Below the pieces are notes generated by a model, which worked only from the letters and a program-made list of their open reading frames with translations, made no database searches and was not told the DNA's origin. Made by a program: the position numbers and the translations under genes. From Flaviaesturariibacter aridisoli (lineage in GTDB: Bacteria > Bacteroidota > Bacteroidia > Chitinophagales > Chitinophagaceae), in the NCBI RefSeq assembly GCF_004343705.1, contig NZ_SKFH01000012.1:1-64000 (forward strand): DNA of 64,000 bases, in the 5' to 3' direction. Positions 25,093-32,821 of this stretch are shown here, in pieces; position 1 is the first letter of the stretch, and the number at the start of each line of letters is the position of its first letter.

Positions 25093-25913
25093 TACTGTTG
25101 GATGCGTATGTTGGCGCCCGGGGGCAAATTGGCGCGCATTTCTTCCATCAGCCGATCGGATTCCTTCCGGAACTCGGCGGGCGTCACGCGCTTGCCGCCC
25201 TTGGGCTCCTTGATCGTGCCGGCCACTTTCGGACTGATCTCCACGGCGCGGTATACCCGGCGGCCACTGTTTACGTCCACTTCGAGTACGAGGCCCGGGA
25301 GCTGTCCCTGGAAGTCTTCCGGACCGACACTTACAGGGATGTCGGTCGTGTACCAGGCCACGATCGACGAGGTGTCGGTAACGGGCGTGCGCTTCATCTG
25401 GCCGTTCTCCATGGAGATTGACATGCGCTGGCCGATACGCTGTGCGGTGGCCTTGCGCACCGTGTGCCCAAGCAGCACCTTCGTTTCGTCGCCGAGCTTC
25501 CAGGCCAGGCGGGCGATGGTATCCATGACGATGAATTCGTTGTCGAACAGCTCGCGCCGGTCGATGCGCTGGCCTTTGCTGAAATTGAAATAAGCTTCTT
25601 CGTTATTCGGGCCCTGGCGCACGAAGAAGTTGCCGTTGCCGGTGCTGACCGACTGGTCGCCGCCGTCGGCGGTTGGAGCGGAGCGCCACAGCGACTGGTC
25701 GCCGTTGAACAGCAGCTCGAACACGTCGGTGCGCTCTTTCGGGAAGCGGGCCGCTACCTCGTCGGGGAGATTGGCGGGGCGGCGCATCTGCGACACGCGC
25801 TCATACGTTACCGTGCCTTCGCGCCGGGCGGGCACTTCCGACTTTGCGCCCTGCTGCTGGGCCTGCGCCCAGCCGGCAAGAAGCAGGCACCAGGGTAAAA
25901 ACAGTTTTTTCAT
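25092..25913 (-). CDS. GLPGLI family protein
   Basis: 273 residues with a signal peptide (MKKLFLPWCLLLAGWAQAQ). The family hallmark GLPGLI appears as QLPGLVLEVDVNSG (about 210-222). Upstream strands such as GTVTYERVSQM and DVFELLFNGDQSLW also fit. Proteins of this family are exported in Bacteroidetes and commonly sit beside beta-barrel and two-component genes; biochemical role unknown. A perfect TATATTTG box lies 60 nt before the ATG and a GTTAA-N5-GTTAA site 113-127 nt before it, in the same orientation as at the M43 and beta-barrel genes. Confidence 0.88.
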   Translation of the reverse strand: MKKLFLPWCLLLAGWAQAQQQGAKSEVPARREGTVTYERVSQMRRPANLPDEVAARFPKERTDVFELLFNGDQSLWRSAPTADGGDQSVSTGNGNFFVRQGPNNEEAYFNFSKGQRIDRRELFDNEFIVMDTIARLAWKLGDETKVLLGHTVRKATAQRIGQRMSISMENGQMKRTPVTDTSSIVAWYTTDIPVSVGPEDFQGQLPGLVLEVDVNSGRRVYRAVEISPKVAGTIKEPKGGKRVTPAEFRKESDRLMEEMRANLPPGANIRIQQ

Positions 25914-25973
25914 ACGTCCGGTTTTTGGTTTTTTTCAGAGGCGGCGCCTCGTTAGTAATACGAAAACTTTCGT

Positions 25974-25981
25974 CAAATATA
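25974..25981 (-). promoter_or_regulatory. -7 element of the GLPGLI gene (TATATTTG)
   Basis: Exact TAnnTTTG on the minus strand, 45 bp from the operator-like site at 26026. Confidence 0.6.
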
Positions 25982-26025
25982 AAACGACCCGTCTTCGCAA
26001 TGCTGTTAACGAGCATTGGAACTAC

Positions 26026-26040
26026 GTTAAATAAGGTTAA
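26026..26040. promoter_or_regulatory. Operator-like site between the GLPGLI and histidine kinase genes
   Basis: Exact GTTAAATAAGGTTAA in the divergent intergenic region. It could serve both promoters. A lone GTTAA at 26005-26009 lies 21 bp away. Confidence 0.7.
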
Positions 26041-26070
26041 GTAAACAAAGCGCGGCACCACTCTGGAAGC

Positions 26071-26078
26071 TACATTTG
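26071..26078 (+). promoter_or_regulatory. -7 element of the histidine kinase gene (TACATTTG)
   Basis: Exact TAnnTTTG, 5 nt before the ATG at 26084. Confidence 0.6.
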
Positions 26079-26083
26079 TTACC

Positions 26084-27556
26084 ATGCAGCGTCTTTTTCA
26101 AAATACGCGTTGGATGCCCCTGCTGATGCTCCTGGCGATCGCGGGAATCGCCGCCTTCCAGTATTACTGGCTGAGCGAGGCTTTTCAGCGCGAGAGCCGC
26201 TCGCTCACCCGCGGCAGCAACTTCATCTTCCGCGAAAGCGTGCGCCAGCTGCAGGCTTCCAAGATCCGCCTCGACCGCGTGGACCGCTCGGGGCCGGACA
26301 GTGCCGCAGGTCATGGCAACAAGGTGGTCGTACGCTCCTATGCCGGCCCCCACGGGTTAGCCCTCAGCACCGACTCCAATTTCGTGGGGATGGTGCAGAT
26401 GCTCAACGAGCGCCTCGTGCACGAGCGCTTCGCCGACTCCTCGCGCATCGGCCGCGCCCTGGTGCTCCCCGACGAACGGCCCCGCTCCGACAGCCTCGAT
26501 CAGGAGCGCCGCCGCCGCTTTCGTGAGCGCGACCGCCTGTTCCAGGTGATGTTCGATACCGAGGCGCCCGGCGACTCGATCCGCCTGCGCGAGGTGGACA
26601 GCCTCTTTGGCCGCCGCATGCGCCAGCAGAACCTATCGGTGCCCTTCACCGTTACCCGCATTCCGCCCAGCGCCCGCGACACGCTGCCCAACCGCGTTAC
26701 GGTGGGCCTGCGCAACCCCGTGACCTACCAGCTCGAGCTCGGCCACACGCTGCCCTACCTGCTGCAAAAGATCTCCGGCGCCATCATCCTGTCGGTATTC
26801 CTCGTACTGTTCTGCGCCCTTTCCTTCTGGGTGCTGTACCGCAACCTGGCCCGCCAGCGCCGCCTCGCCGACATCAAGAATGAATTCATTTCCAACATTA
26901 CCCACGAGCTTAAAACGCCCATCGCCACCGTCAGCGTGGCCATCGAGGCGCTGCGCAGCTTCAATGCCTCCATGGACCCGTCGAAGTCAAAAGAGTACCT
27001 CGATATTTCCGCCAACGAGCTGCAGCGCCTGTCGCTGCTGGTAGACAAAGTACTGAAGCTGTCGATGTTCGAGAAGCGCTCCATAGAGCTCAAGTATGAA
27101 GACCTCGACCTGCAGGCCCTCGTGCAGGAAGTGACCGACTCGATGCGGCTCCAGTTCGAGCGCCGTCATGCTACGGTGAACGTGGAAGCGGTGGGCGACA
27201 CGCGTCTGCAGGGCGACCGCCTCAACCTCGTGAGCGTGCTGTTCAACCTGGTAGACAATGCCCTCAAATACAGCGATGGCACGCCCAATATCCTCATTGC
27301 ACTACGCGAGGCCGGCAACAAGGTGCAGCTCAGCGTCACCGACAACGGCATCGGCGTGCCGGAGGAATACCGGGGACGCATTTTCGAAAAATTCTTCCGC
27401 GTGCCCACCGGCAACATTCACAATGCCAAAGGCTACGGCCTCGGCCTCAGCTACGTGTCGCACGTGGTAGACCGACACAAGGGTACGATTCGCGTGGAGC
27501 CCAACGGCCCCAGCGGCAGCCGCTTTATCATTACCCTCCCTAAAAACCCAGCATGA
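26084..27556 (+). CDS. Sensor histidine kinase
   Basis: 490 residues. Membrane segments at about 10-27 and 233-252 enclose a periplasmic sensor region of about 200 residues rich in Arg/Asp. The HisKA domain carries the phosphoacceptor His about 274 (ISNITHELKTPIATVSVAIE). The ATPase domain has the N box (NLVDNALKYS, Asn about 392), G1 (VTDNGIGVPEE), F box (IFEKFFR) and G2 (GYGLGLSYV). The gene overlaps the regulator gene by 4 bp. It lies divergent from the GLPGLI gene, with a shared operator-like site. The signal sensed is unknown; the neighbourhood suggests envelope state. Confidence 0.95.
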   Translation: MQRLFQNTRWMPLLMLLAIAGIAAFQYYWLSEAFQRESRSLTRGSNFIFRESVRQLQASKIRLDRVDRSGPDSAAGHGNKVVVRSYAGPHGLALSTDSNFVGMVQMLNERLVHERFADSSRIGRALVLPDERPRSDSLDQERRRRFRERDRLFQVMFDTEAPGDSIRLREVDSLFGRRMRQQNLSVPFTVTRIPPSARDTLPNRVTVGLRNPVTYQLELGHTLPYLLQKISGAIILSVFLVLFCALSFWVLYRNLARQRRLADIKNEFISNITHELKTPIATVSVAIEALRSFNASMDPSKSKEYLDISANELQRLSLLVDKVLKLSMFEKRSIELKYEDLDLQALVQEVTDSMRLQFERRHATVNVEAVGDTRLQGDRLNLVSVLFNLVDNALKYSDGTPNILIALREAGNKVQLSVTDNGIGVPEEYRGRIFEKFFRVPTGNIHNAKGYGLGLSYVSHVVDRHKGTIRVEPNGPSGSRFIITLPKNPA

Positions 27557-28233
27557 AGACACCGAAGATCCTCTACGTGGAAGACGAGATTTTCCTGGCC
27601 AAGATCGTAAGCGAAACCCTCCAGGGGCGCGGCTTTGAAGTAGTGCTGGAAAGCGATGGCGGGCAGGCGCTGCAGCGCTTCGACGAAACGCAGCCCGACG
27701 TGTGCCTGCTCGACGTGATGCTGCCCAACAAAGACGGCTTCGACATCGCCGATGGCATCCGCGACCGCAACACCGAAGTGCCCATCATCTTTCTCAGTGC
27801 CAAGAGCGAAGCCACCGACGTGGTCAATGGATTTAAGATCGGGGGCAACGACTACATCCGTAAGCCCTTTTCGATGGAAGAGCTCATCGTACGCATCGAA
27901 AACGTGCTGCGGCACCCGCTGGCCGCCGTTGAGCAGGACGACGTGAAGCTCGCTGCCTACGTGTTTAACGCCAAGCGACAAACGCTCGTCCATCCGCAGG
28001 AAACGCGCAAGCTGTCGTACCGCGAGAGTGAGCTGCTGCGCCTGCTGTACCAGAACCGCAACGACGTGGTGGAGCGCCGCGATATCCTCAACCTGCTCTG
28101 GGGCTCCGATTCCTTCTTCAACAGCCGCAACCTCGACGTGTACATCACCAAGCTGCGCAATTACCTCAAACTCGACCCGGGCATCGAGATCATCACGATC
28201 AAGGGAATCGGCTACCGGTTTGTGCTGGGATGA
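27553..28233 (+). CDS. OmpR/PhoB-type response regulator
   Basis: 226 residues. Receiver domain (about 5-118) with acidic pocket ED near 11-12, phosphoacceptor Asp54 (CLLDVMLP), and conserved Lys104 (IRKPF). Winged-helix output domain (about 130-225) with LSYRESELLRLLYQNRNDVV and VYITKLRNYLKLDPGIEI, ending GIGYRFVL as usual. ATG overlaps the kinase stop (ATGA), so translation is coupled. OmpR-type proteins bind direct repeats with a 10-11 bp step, matching the GTTAA-N5-GTTAA sites nearby; that pairing is inference. Confidence 0.96.
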   Translation: MKTPKILYVEDEIFLAKIVSETLQGRGFEVVLESDGGQALQRFDETQPDVCLLDVMLPNKDGFDIADGIRDRNTEVPIIFLSAKSEATDVVNGFKIGGNDYIRKPFSMEELIVRIENVLRHPLAAVEQDDVKLAAYVFNAKRQTLVHPQETRKLSYRESELLRLLYQNRNDVVERRDILNLLWGSDSFFNSRNLDVYITKLRNYLKLDPGIEIITIKGIGYRFVLG

Positions 28234-28285
28234 CCTCACCCGACCTTTACCCCGGCCCCTCTCCGGGTGGAGCGGGGTGCCTCTG
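28231..28285. repeat. Dispersed palindromic repeat, left arm of the 28-kb element
   Basis: CCCCTCTCCGGGTGGAG core with a CCCGACC tail, starting at the stop codon of the regulator gene. It is inverted relative to 28691-28741. Confidence 0.75.
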
Positions 28286-28307
28286 TGGAGGAGTTCCTAT
28301 TGTTGGT

Positions 28308-28364
28308 CGATGTACGATAGGCGTACATCGTAATTACAAATCCCCGCTCTGCACCGGAGCGGGG
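28308..28364. other. Two hairpins ahead of the 21-bp array
   Basis: CGATGTAC / GTACATCG (28308-28330, 7-nt loop) and CCCCGCTC / GAGCGGGG (28342-28364, 7-nt loop). Neither has a T-run, so they are not typical terminators. Confidence 0.65.
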
Positions 28365-28375
28365 TTACGGGTAAG

Positions 28376-28630
28376 GTACGGCACCGAAACAGCCTCTTAC
28401 CCGGCGCTTCTGTCACCTTACCGACTGCTTTTGTTAGTTGACAGGTCGGAAAAATACTGTTACGGGCTGATTGGGACAATTGACATAGTGCAACAATGCT
28501 GTTACCGACTGATTCAGTCCCTTTACATGTCGGAAAAATCCCTTTACGGGCTGATTACGACATCTTACCTGCTGCTATGGCAGATTTACACGGCGCTTTT
28601 GTCAGTTTACAGCGTGTTTCTGCTTGTTAC
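28376..28630. repeat. 21-bp-register array, TTAC-N5-G-N11 units
   Basis: A T(T/G)AC tetramer starts at 28397, 28418, 28439, 28460, 28481, 28502, 28523, 28544, 28565, 28586 and 28607, every step exactly 21 bp (28376 reads GTAC; the last, 28627, is 20 bp on). In the eleven units 28397-28607 the tenth base is always G. Units at 28418-28481 and 28502-28565 resemble each other pairwise (TTACCGACTG; GTCGGAAAAAT; TTACGGGCTGATT), giving an 84-bp superperiod. Confidence 0.9.
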
Positions 28631-28690
28631 GCGTTTGTTTTCATCACGCCTCTTCCATTCGAAAACAGCCACGAAAAAAAGAACTATCCC

Positions 28691-28741
28691 GCGGGGCACC
28701 CCTCTCCACCCGGAGAGGGCCCGGGGGGAGGTCGGGATGGA
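28691..28741. repeat. Dispersed palindromic repeat, right arm of the 28-kb element
   Basis: CTCCACCCGGAGAGGG core; inverse of the copy at 28231-28285. Together they enclose about 405 bp with two hairpins and the array. 28742-28772 shows nothing more. Confidence 0.75.
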
Positions 28742-28772
28742 CCTGGGAACGATCTTTTTAGCGGTTGCCCTT

Positions 28773-30443
28773 ATGCGCCTTTCCAAACGTAAACGCTGGC
28801 TCCTCGGCGGCCTCTCCGCATTTGCGCTCCTGCTACTGGCCTTTGCGGTTGCCGCCGAGCGCTACGTGGAGCCCATTCTCCGAAAACGCATCGGCGTCCT
28901 CATCGTCCAGGGATCCGACAGCCTCTACACCTGGCGGCTGGATAAGCTCGAAGCCTCCCTCTTCGGGGGGCACGTGGAGATCAACGGGCTGCACGTGGCG
29001 GTGGACAGCAACCGCTACCGGCAACTACTGGCCGAAAAGCGGCTGCCGCCGCTGACGCTGCAGGTAGACATGCCCCACGCGCACCTGCGCGGCGTAGACG
29101 TGTTCAACCTGCTGCTGGCGCGCAACGTGAGCATCGGCGAGCTGTTGACGCAGGACGCCCGCATCGAGGTATGGCGCAATGGGCGCGAGGAACGCAAAAA
29201 CTGGGACCGGCCGCCGCTCTGGAAAATGATCCGCCCCAACATCAACACGATCGTGCTGAAAAAGCTGCAGCTCGACGGCGTGCGCTTCGCCTACCGCCAT
29301 GCCGACGACACCGGCGACGTCCAACTGAAGTTCGACACCTGCACCGCCCTCATCCGCGACATCCGCATCGACAGCGCCGCCGCCGCTGACCCCGAGCGCA
29401 TCGGCTTTTGCCGTTACGTGCGCCTCCACTTTTTCGACCTCAAATACCGCTCGGCCGACTCGGCCACCAAGCTCAAGGCCCGCACCATCGACTACAACTC
29501 CGAAGAACGCCTGCTGAGCATTACCGACTTCAAGCTGCAGCCCACCCGGAAAGACAAGGAAAGCTTTTACAGCGCTACCGACAAGCAGCAGCAGATGACC
29601 ACCATCGAGTTCGCCCGCCTCGACCTGACGCAATTCCGCGTGGAGGAATTCGTGCGCAACAACGCCATCGTAGCCGACAGCCTGCTGATCGATACGCCGT
29701 CGATCCGTATTTATACAGATAAGACGCTGCCGCCCACCCTCGAGGGAAAAATGGGCCGCTACCCGCAACAGCTGCTGGTAAACGCCAGCACCGACGTGCG
29801 CATAAAAGGCATGGCGCTGCGCGGCGCTTCTGTATCCTATACCGAACGCTCGGAGAAGAGCGGTGAAGAAGGAACGCTTTCGCTCGGTCGCCTCAACATC
29901 GTGGCGGCCAACCTCACCAACATACCTGCCGACATCCTTCGCGACAGCACCTGCCGCGTGCGGGCTACGGGCAACATCCTCGGCGGCTCGCCCCTGGATG
30001 TGGGCTTTACCTTTTTCCTCGCCGCTCCCGAAGGACGCTTTGCCGTGGAAGGCAACATCCGCAACGTGCGGGCCTCGCAACTCAACGGGCTTGCCGAGCC
30101 GCTGGCCGGCATCCGCCTTCAGTCGCTCGACCTGCAGGAGCTGCGCTTCCGCCTCGAAGGCAACGAATACACCGCCCGCGGCGAAGTGGGCATGCGCTAC
30201 CGCAACCTCTACCTCATCCTGCAAAAGGAAGACAAGGAGACAGGCCTGCTCAAAACAAAAAAGCTGCTGACGAAGCTGGTGAACAAGTACACGCTGCTGC
30301 ACGACAACCCGGCCCCCGACGGGCACGAGGCGGTGGCCCGCAACGTAGAGCGCAGCCGCCTGATGACGCAAACCTTTTTCGGACTCGTGTGGCAGGCCAT
30401 CTTCAGCGGCATGCAAACGATCATGACCAATACGGCGGATTAA
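28773..30443 (+). CDS. AsmA/TamB-like membrane-anchored protein
   Basis: 556 residues from the ATG at 28773 (MRLSKRKRWLLGGLSAFALL). The frame is open 540 bp further upstream, but that stretch is repeat DNA. One membrane anchor (about 9-29), then a long beta-rich region: RIGVLIVQGSDSLYTWRLDK resembles the N-terminal AsmA-like domain, and later segments (GRFAVEGNIRNVRASQLNGL) resemble AsmA C-terminal repeats. Such proteins span the periplasm and are linked to lipid transport or outer-membrane assembly. The assignment is by pattern only. Confidence 0.65.
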   Translation: MRLSKRKRWLLGGLSAFALLLLAFAVAAERYVEPILRKRIGVLIVQGSDSLYTWRLDKLEASLFGGHVEINGLHVAVDSNRYRQLLAEKRLPPLTLQVDMPHAHLRGVDVFNLLLARNVSIGELLTQDARIEVWRNGREERKNWDRPPLWKMIRPNINTIVLKKLQLDGVRFAYRHADDTGDVQLKFDTCTALIRDIRIDSAAAADPERIGFCRYVRLHFFDLKYRSADSATKLKARTIDYNSEERLLSITDFKLQPTRKDKESFYSATDKQQQMTTIEFARLDLTQFRVEEFVRNNAIVADSLLIDTPSIRIYTDKTLPPTLEGKMGRYPQQLLVNASTDVRIKGMALRGASVSYTERSEKSGEEGTLSLGRLNIVAANLTNIPADILRDSTCRVRATGNILGGSPLDVGFTFFLAAPEGRFAVEGNIRNVRASQLNGLAEPLAGIRLQSLDLQELRFRLEGNEYTARGEVGMRYRNLYLILQKEDKETGLLKTKKLLTKLVNKYTLLHDNPAPDGHEAVARNVERSRLMTQTFFGLVWQAIFSGMQTIMTNTAD

Positions 30444-30494
30444 AGAATCCATTAACCGGTTAATGGATCAACCGGTCAACTGATCTACCGCTTT

Positions 30495-30502
30495 TATCTT
30501 TA
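30495..30502 (+). promoter_or_regulatory. -7 element of nagA (TATCTTTA)
   Basis: Seven of eight bases match TAnnTTTG; 4 nt before the ATG at 30507. Just upstream is CCATTAACCGGTTAATGG (30450-30467), a perfect palindrome. Confidence 0.5.
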
Positions 30503-30506
30503 AGCG

Positions 30507-31643
30507 ATGTATTACACGGCAGCACGGATATTCGATGGGTCGGACTGGCGCACGGGTGCGATCGAAACGCGGGAGGGAGCGGTGACGGGTTTGGTGCCGA
30601 AGGCGACTTTCGCGGAAGGACCCGGTCACCGGCATTTCGGGGAGTGTGTCCTCGTGCCCGCCTTTGTGGATGCGCAGGTATACGGCGCCGGTGGGCGCTT
30701 GTTTTCGGCGTACCCGGACAGCGAGTCGCTCCGCGTGCTGGCCGACCATTCCTGGCAGGGCGGCGCGGCGCTGGTGCAGCCCACCGTGGCCACCAACAGC
30801 CCGGAAGTGATGCGCGCCTGCATCGATGCCGTGCGCAATTATTGGAAGGAAGGCGGCGAGGGGATCGGCGGCCTGCACCTCGAAGGGCCCTGGATCAGCC
30901 CGGCGCGCCGCGGCGCACACCCGGTTGCCTTCATTCACCCGCCAACTGTCGAAGAGGCATCGGAGCTGCTGGCCTACGGTAAAGGAATCATCCGCACCAT
31001 CACGCTGGCGCCCGAACAGTGCGGCGACGACGTGCTGCGCCTGCTGCTCGATGCGGGCATCGTCCTTTCCGCCGGCCACAGCGACGGCAGCTTCGCACAG
31101 TCGATGCGCGCGTTTGATTCCGGGTTCAGTACCGTAACACACCTCTATAATGCGATGAGCCCCCTGCACCACCGCGCGCCGGGGCTGCTGGGCGCGAGCT
31201 TGCTGCACCCTGGTGTTTGTGCCTCGATCATTCCCGACGGGCACCACGTGGATTTTGCCGCGCTGCAGATCGCGCAGCGGGCAATGGGCGGACGCCTGTT
31301 CGCCATCACGGATGCGGTGACGGAATCCGGTAGCGGCCTCTACCGGCACCGTTATGCAGCGGAGGGCTATTTTACCAGCGAAGGCACCCTGAGCGGATCG
31401 GCCATCACGATGAACGACGCGTTTCAGAACCTCTATCGAAAGGTGGGCATTGCGGCAACAGAGGTGGTACGTATGTGCAGCACGATCCCGGCCCGCGTCT
31501 TTGGCTGGAGCGCCTTCGGAACGATCGGGCCGGGAACGGCAGCGAATTTTCTGGTCTTTGATAAAGACTGGAAGCTTATCGAGCGGATCAGCGAACCGGG
31601 TAGTAGGACACCTGCGCTTTGCGGCGCCGCGCATACTGGATGA
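30507..31643 (+). CDS. nagA: N-acetylglucosamine-6-phosphate deacetylase
   Basis: 378 residues, normal NagA length. The enzyme removes acetate from GlcNAc-6-P in amino-sugar use and cell-wall recycling. Metal and active-site motifs: Glu in HLEGPWISPARRGAHP (about 124), His in LSAGHSDG (about 189), His in VTHLYNAMSPLHHRAPG (about 209), Asp in FAITDAV (about 270). The first HxH motif of other amidohydrolases is replaced by DAQVYG, as in E. coli NagA. The 3' end overlaps the convergent gene at 31588 by 56 bp, so the last 18 residues (SRTPALCGAAHTG and before) may be an extension beyond the family end. Confidence 0.94.
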   Translation: MYYTAARIFDGSDWRTGAIETREGAVTGLVPKATFAEGPGHRHFGECVLVPAFVDAQVYGAGGRLFSAYPDSESLRVLADHSWQGGAALVQPTVATNSPEVMRACIDAVRNYWKEGGEGIGGLHLEGPWISPARRGAHPVAFIHPPTVEEASELLAYGKGIIRTITLAPEQCGDDVLRLLLDAGIVLSAGHSDGSFAQSMRAFDSGFSTVTHLYNAMSPLHHRAPGLLGASLLHPGVCASIIPDGHHVDFAALQIAQRAMGGRLFAITDAVTESGSGLYRHRYAAEGYFTSEGTLSGSAITMNDAFQNLYRKVGIAATEVVRMCSTIPARVFGWSAFGTIGPGTAANFLVFDKDWKLIERISEPGSRTPALCGAAHTG

Positions 31644-31923
31644 ACCAGCTGATCGTAAACGTCGGGATGAAGTCGGTACCGGGCAGCAATTCTTCCAGGA
31701 AGGCGAAGGCGCCCCCCAGGATGCCGATCTTACCGCCGAACATCCGGTAATAGATGGAAGCCGAGATCGGCGCCCAGATGAGGTCTACCACCTCACCAAG
31801 AACAGGGATGCCAAAGGAGGCCATGCCCAGCAGGTCCATGACAATACAGGCGGCCAGTGAGGGCAAGGGCCGCTCTACTTGGGTAACCTGCGTTTTCCGG
31901 GGCTTGAAGAGCAAACGTTTCAT
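31588..31923 (-). CDS. Conserved hydrophobic membrane protein of unknown function
   Basis: 111 residues from the ATG at 31923 (MKRLLFKPRKTQVTQVERPL). A basic N-terminus precedes two or three hydrophobic segments (CIVMDLLGMASFGIPVLGEV, SIYYRMFGGKIGILGGAFAF) and a basic end (YARRRKA). It may be a small inner-membrane protein. Its 3' end overlaps nagA tail-to-tail by 56 bp, so the two genes share neither terminator nor spacer. Confidence 0.7.
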   Translation of the reverse strand: MKRLLFKPRKTQVTQVERPLPSLAACIVMDLLGMASFGIPVLGEVVDLIWAPISASIYYRMFGGKIGILGGAFAFLEELLPGTDFIPTFTISWFIQYARRRKAQVSYYPVR

Positions 31924-32102
31924 GAGCAGGAAACTGCAGTTTTTTCCGCAGTCCACGCCTAACTGCAAAGCTGAATCCAGATGGCCTTGCGGCCCGATTC
32001 TTTAGCAAAGGCTTCACCAAACGGCGCCAAAAAGGCTCCCTATCGGCACCTCAGGCGGGAGTTACAAGCACGGGTGGGCGCTCATCCGGCCCGGGGTGTC
32101 AA

Positions 32103-32127
32103 AGCGGCGGACGGGCTCCGCTTTTTT
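32103..32127 (+). terminator. Orphan plus-strand terminator
   Basis: Stem AGCGG / CCGCT (or GCGGA / TCCGC) followed by TTTTTT. No plus-strand gene precedes it within 450 bp except nagA, whose 3' end is overlapped by the opposing gene. Confidence 0.5.
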
Positions 32128-32271
32128 GCAGGTCAGTTTGACAGCGCCGGGGTCAGCCGATGCGGTTTAAAAAGATTCTGGAGGGGACGGGAGGGTTTTC
32201 GCGATCCGCTTCGCAAAGACGGCCAACGTTGGCAGGTTGCTGTTACCAATCAACCAATCAACCAATAAACA

Positions 32272-32293
32272 AACGCCGGCAAAAGCCGGCGTT
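32272..32293 (-). terminator. Terminator of the acidic-protein gene
   Basis: Perfect 9-bp stem AACGCCGGC / GCCGGCGTT, loop AAAA. An 8-bp tandem repeat of ACCAATCA type follows on the minus-strand downstream side. Confidence 0.7.
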
Positions 32294-32347
32294 CAACAGG
32301 GTCGGGAAGAAAAAACGGGTACACAGGTGTGGGTGCGGTTTTAGCGA

Positions 32348-32641
32348 TCAAAGGTCGTCTTCATCCTCGTCTTCGTCGTCGTTGGCATCCAGCAGGAGGT
32401 CGTCGTCGTCGAGGTCTTCATCGATGTCGTCGTCGATCTCCACGTCGGCCACTTCTTCGAGGTCGGCGTCGTCGAGCTCGTCTTCATCACCGAGGATGAG
32501 GTCATCGCTTTCGTCGTCGTCTTCGTCGAGATCGTCGTCATCGTCTGCCGGCGCCAAAGCCCGGGGAGCCGGGTGCGTATCGCCGGGATAAGTTTTGCCG
32601 TTGCGCAGCGGCCGGAAGTTGATGGGGGCAACTTGTTTCAT
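32348..32641 (-). CDS. Very acidic small protein
   Basis: 97 residues from the ATG at 32641 (MKQVAPINFRPLRNGKTYPG). The first 35 residues are ordinary and mildly basic. From about residue 33 to the end the chain is almost all Asp/Glu with a few hydrophobics (for example DDDDDLDEDDDESDDLILGD). The reading frame is kept across low-complexity DNA, and it has its own terminator. Possible roles (nucleic-acid mimic, cation buffer, protein handle) are guesses. Confidence 0.65.
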   Translation of the reverse strand: MKQVAPINFRPLRNGKTYPGDTHPAPRALAPADDDDDLDEDDDESDDLILGDEDELDDADLEEVADVEIDDDIDEDLDDDDLLLDANDDEDEDEDDL

Positions 32642-32821
32642 ATCGGGCTTTTTGAAGGGGGGTAAAAAACACATGCCATAAAAACGTCTTTTTCGAAGTC
32701 GTTCAGCAGCAAGGCGCCCGGTTTTTTAGGGCCTCCTAAGCCCGGCTATCGATGGGGAAAGAAGGGGGCAAAGGGGAGATCCCCGGCGCTTGCGCCGGGA
32801 GCCGGCGTTTCCGAACCTTCT

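Larger units (their letters stand above)
31924..32347. other. Intergenic region with an orphan terminator and 24-bp duplication
   Basis: Holds a 24-bp imperfect duplication (AAAGGCT at 32007 and 32031, CGGCGCC/CGGCACC at 32022 and 32046), an orphan plus-strand hairpin with T-run (32103-32127), three 8-bp ACCAATCA-type units (32245-32268) and the terminator of the acidic-protein gene. No gene is supported. A small RNA ending at the orphan terminator is possible. Confidence 0.5.

Noticed and set aside
28376-28630. CRISPR array
   Set aside because: Period of 21 bp with only five to six fixed bases per unit, no conserved direct repeat of 23-47 bp and no cas gene in the window.
28230-28772. An open frame that would give the AsmA-like protein 181 extra N-terminal residues
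   Set aside because: It is made of dispersed repeats and the 21-bp array, whose period keeps frames open. The downstream ATG at 28773 begins with a clear membrane anchor.
31980-32130. tRNA or known structured RNA
   Set aside because: No cloverleaf with CCA-type end or conserved D/T-loop sequence found; only a terminator-like stem.
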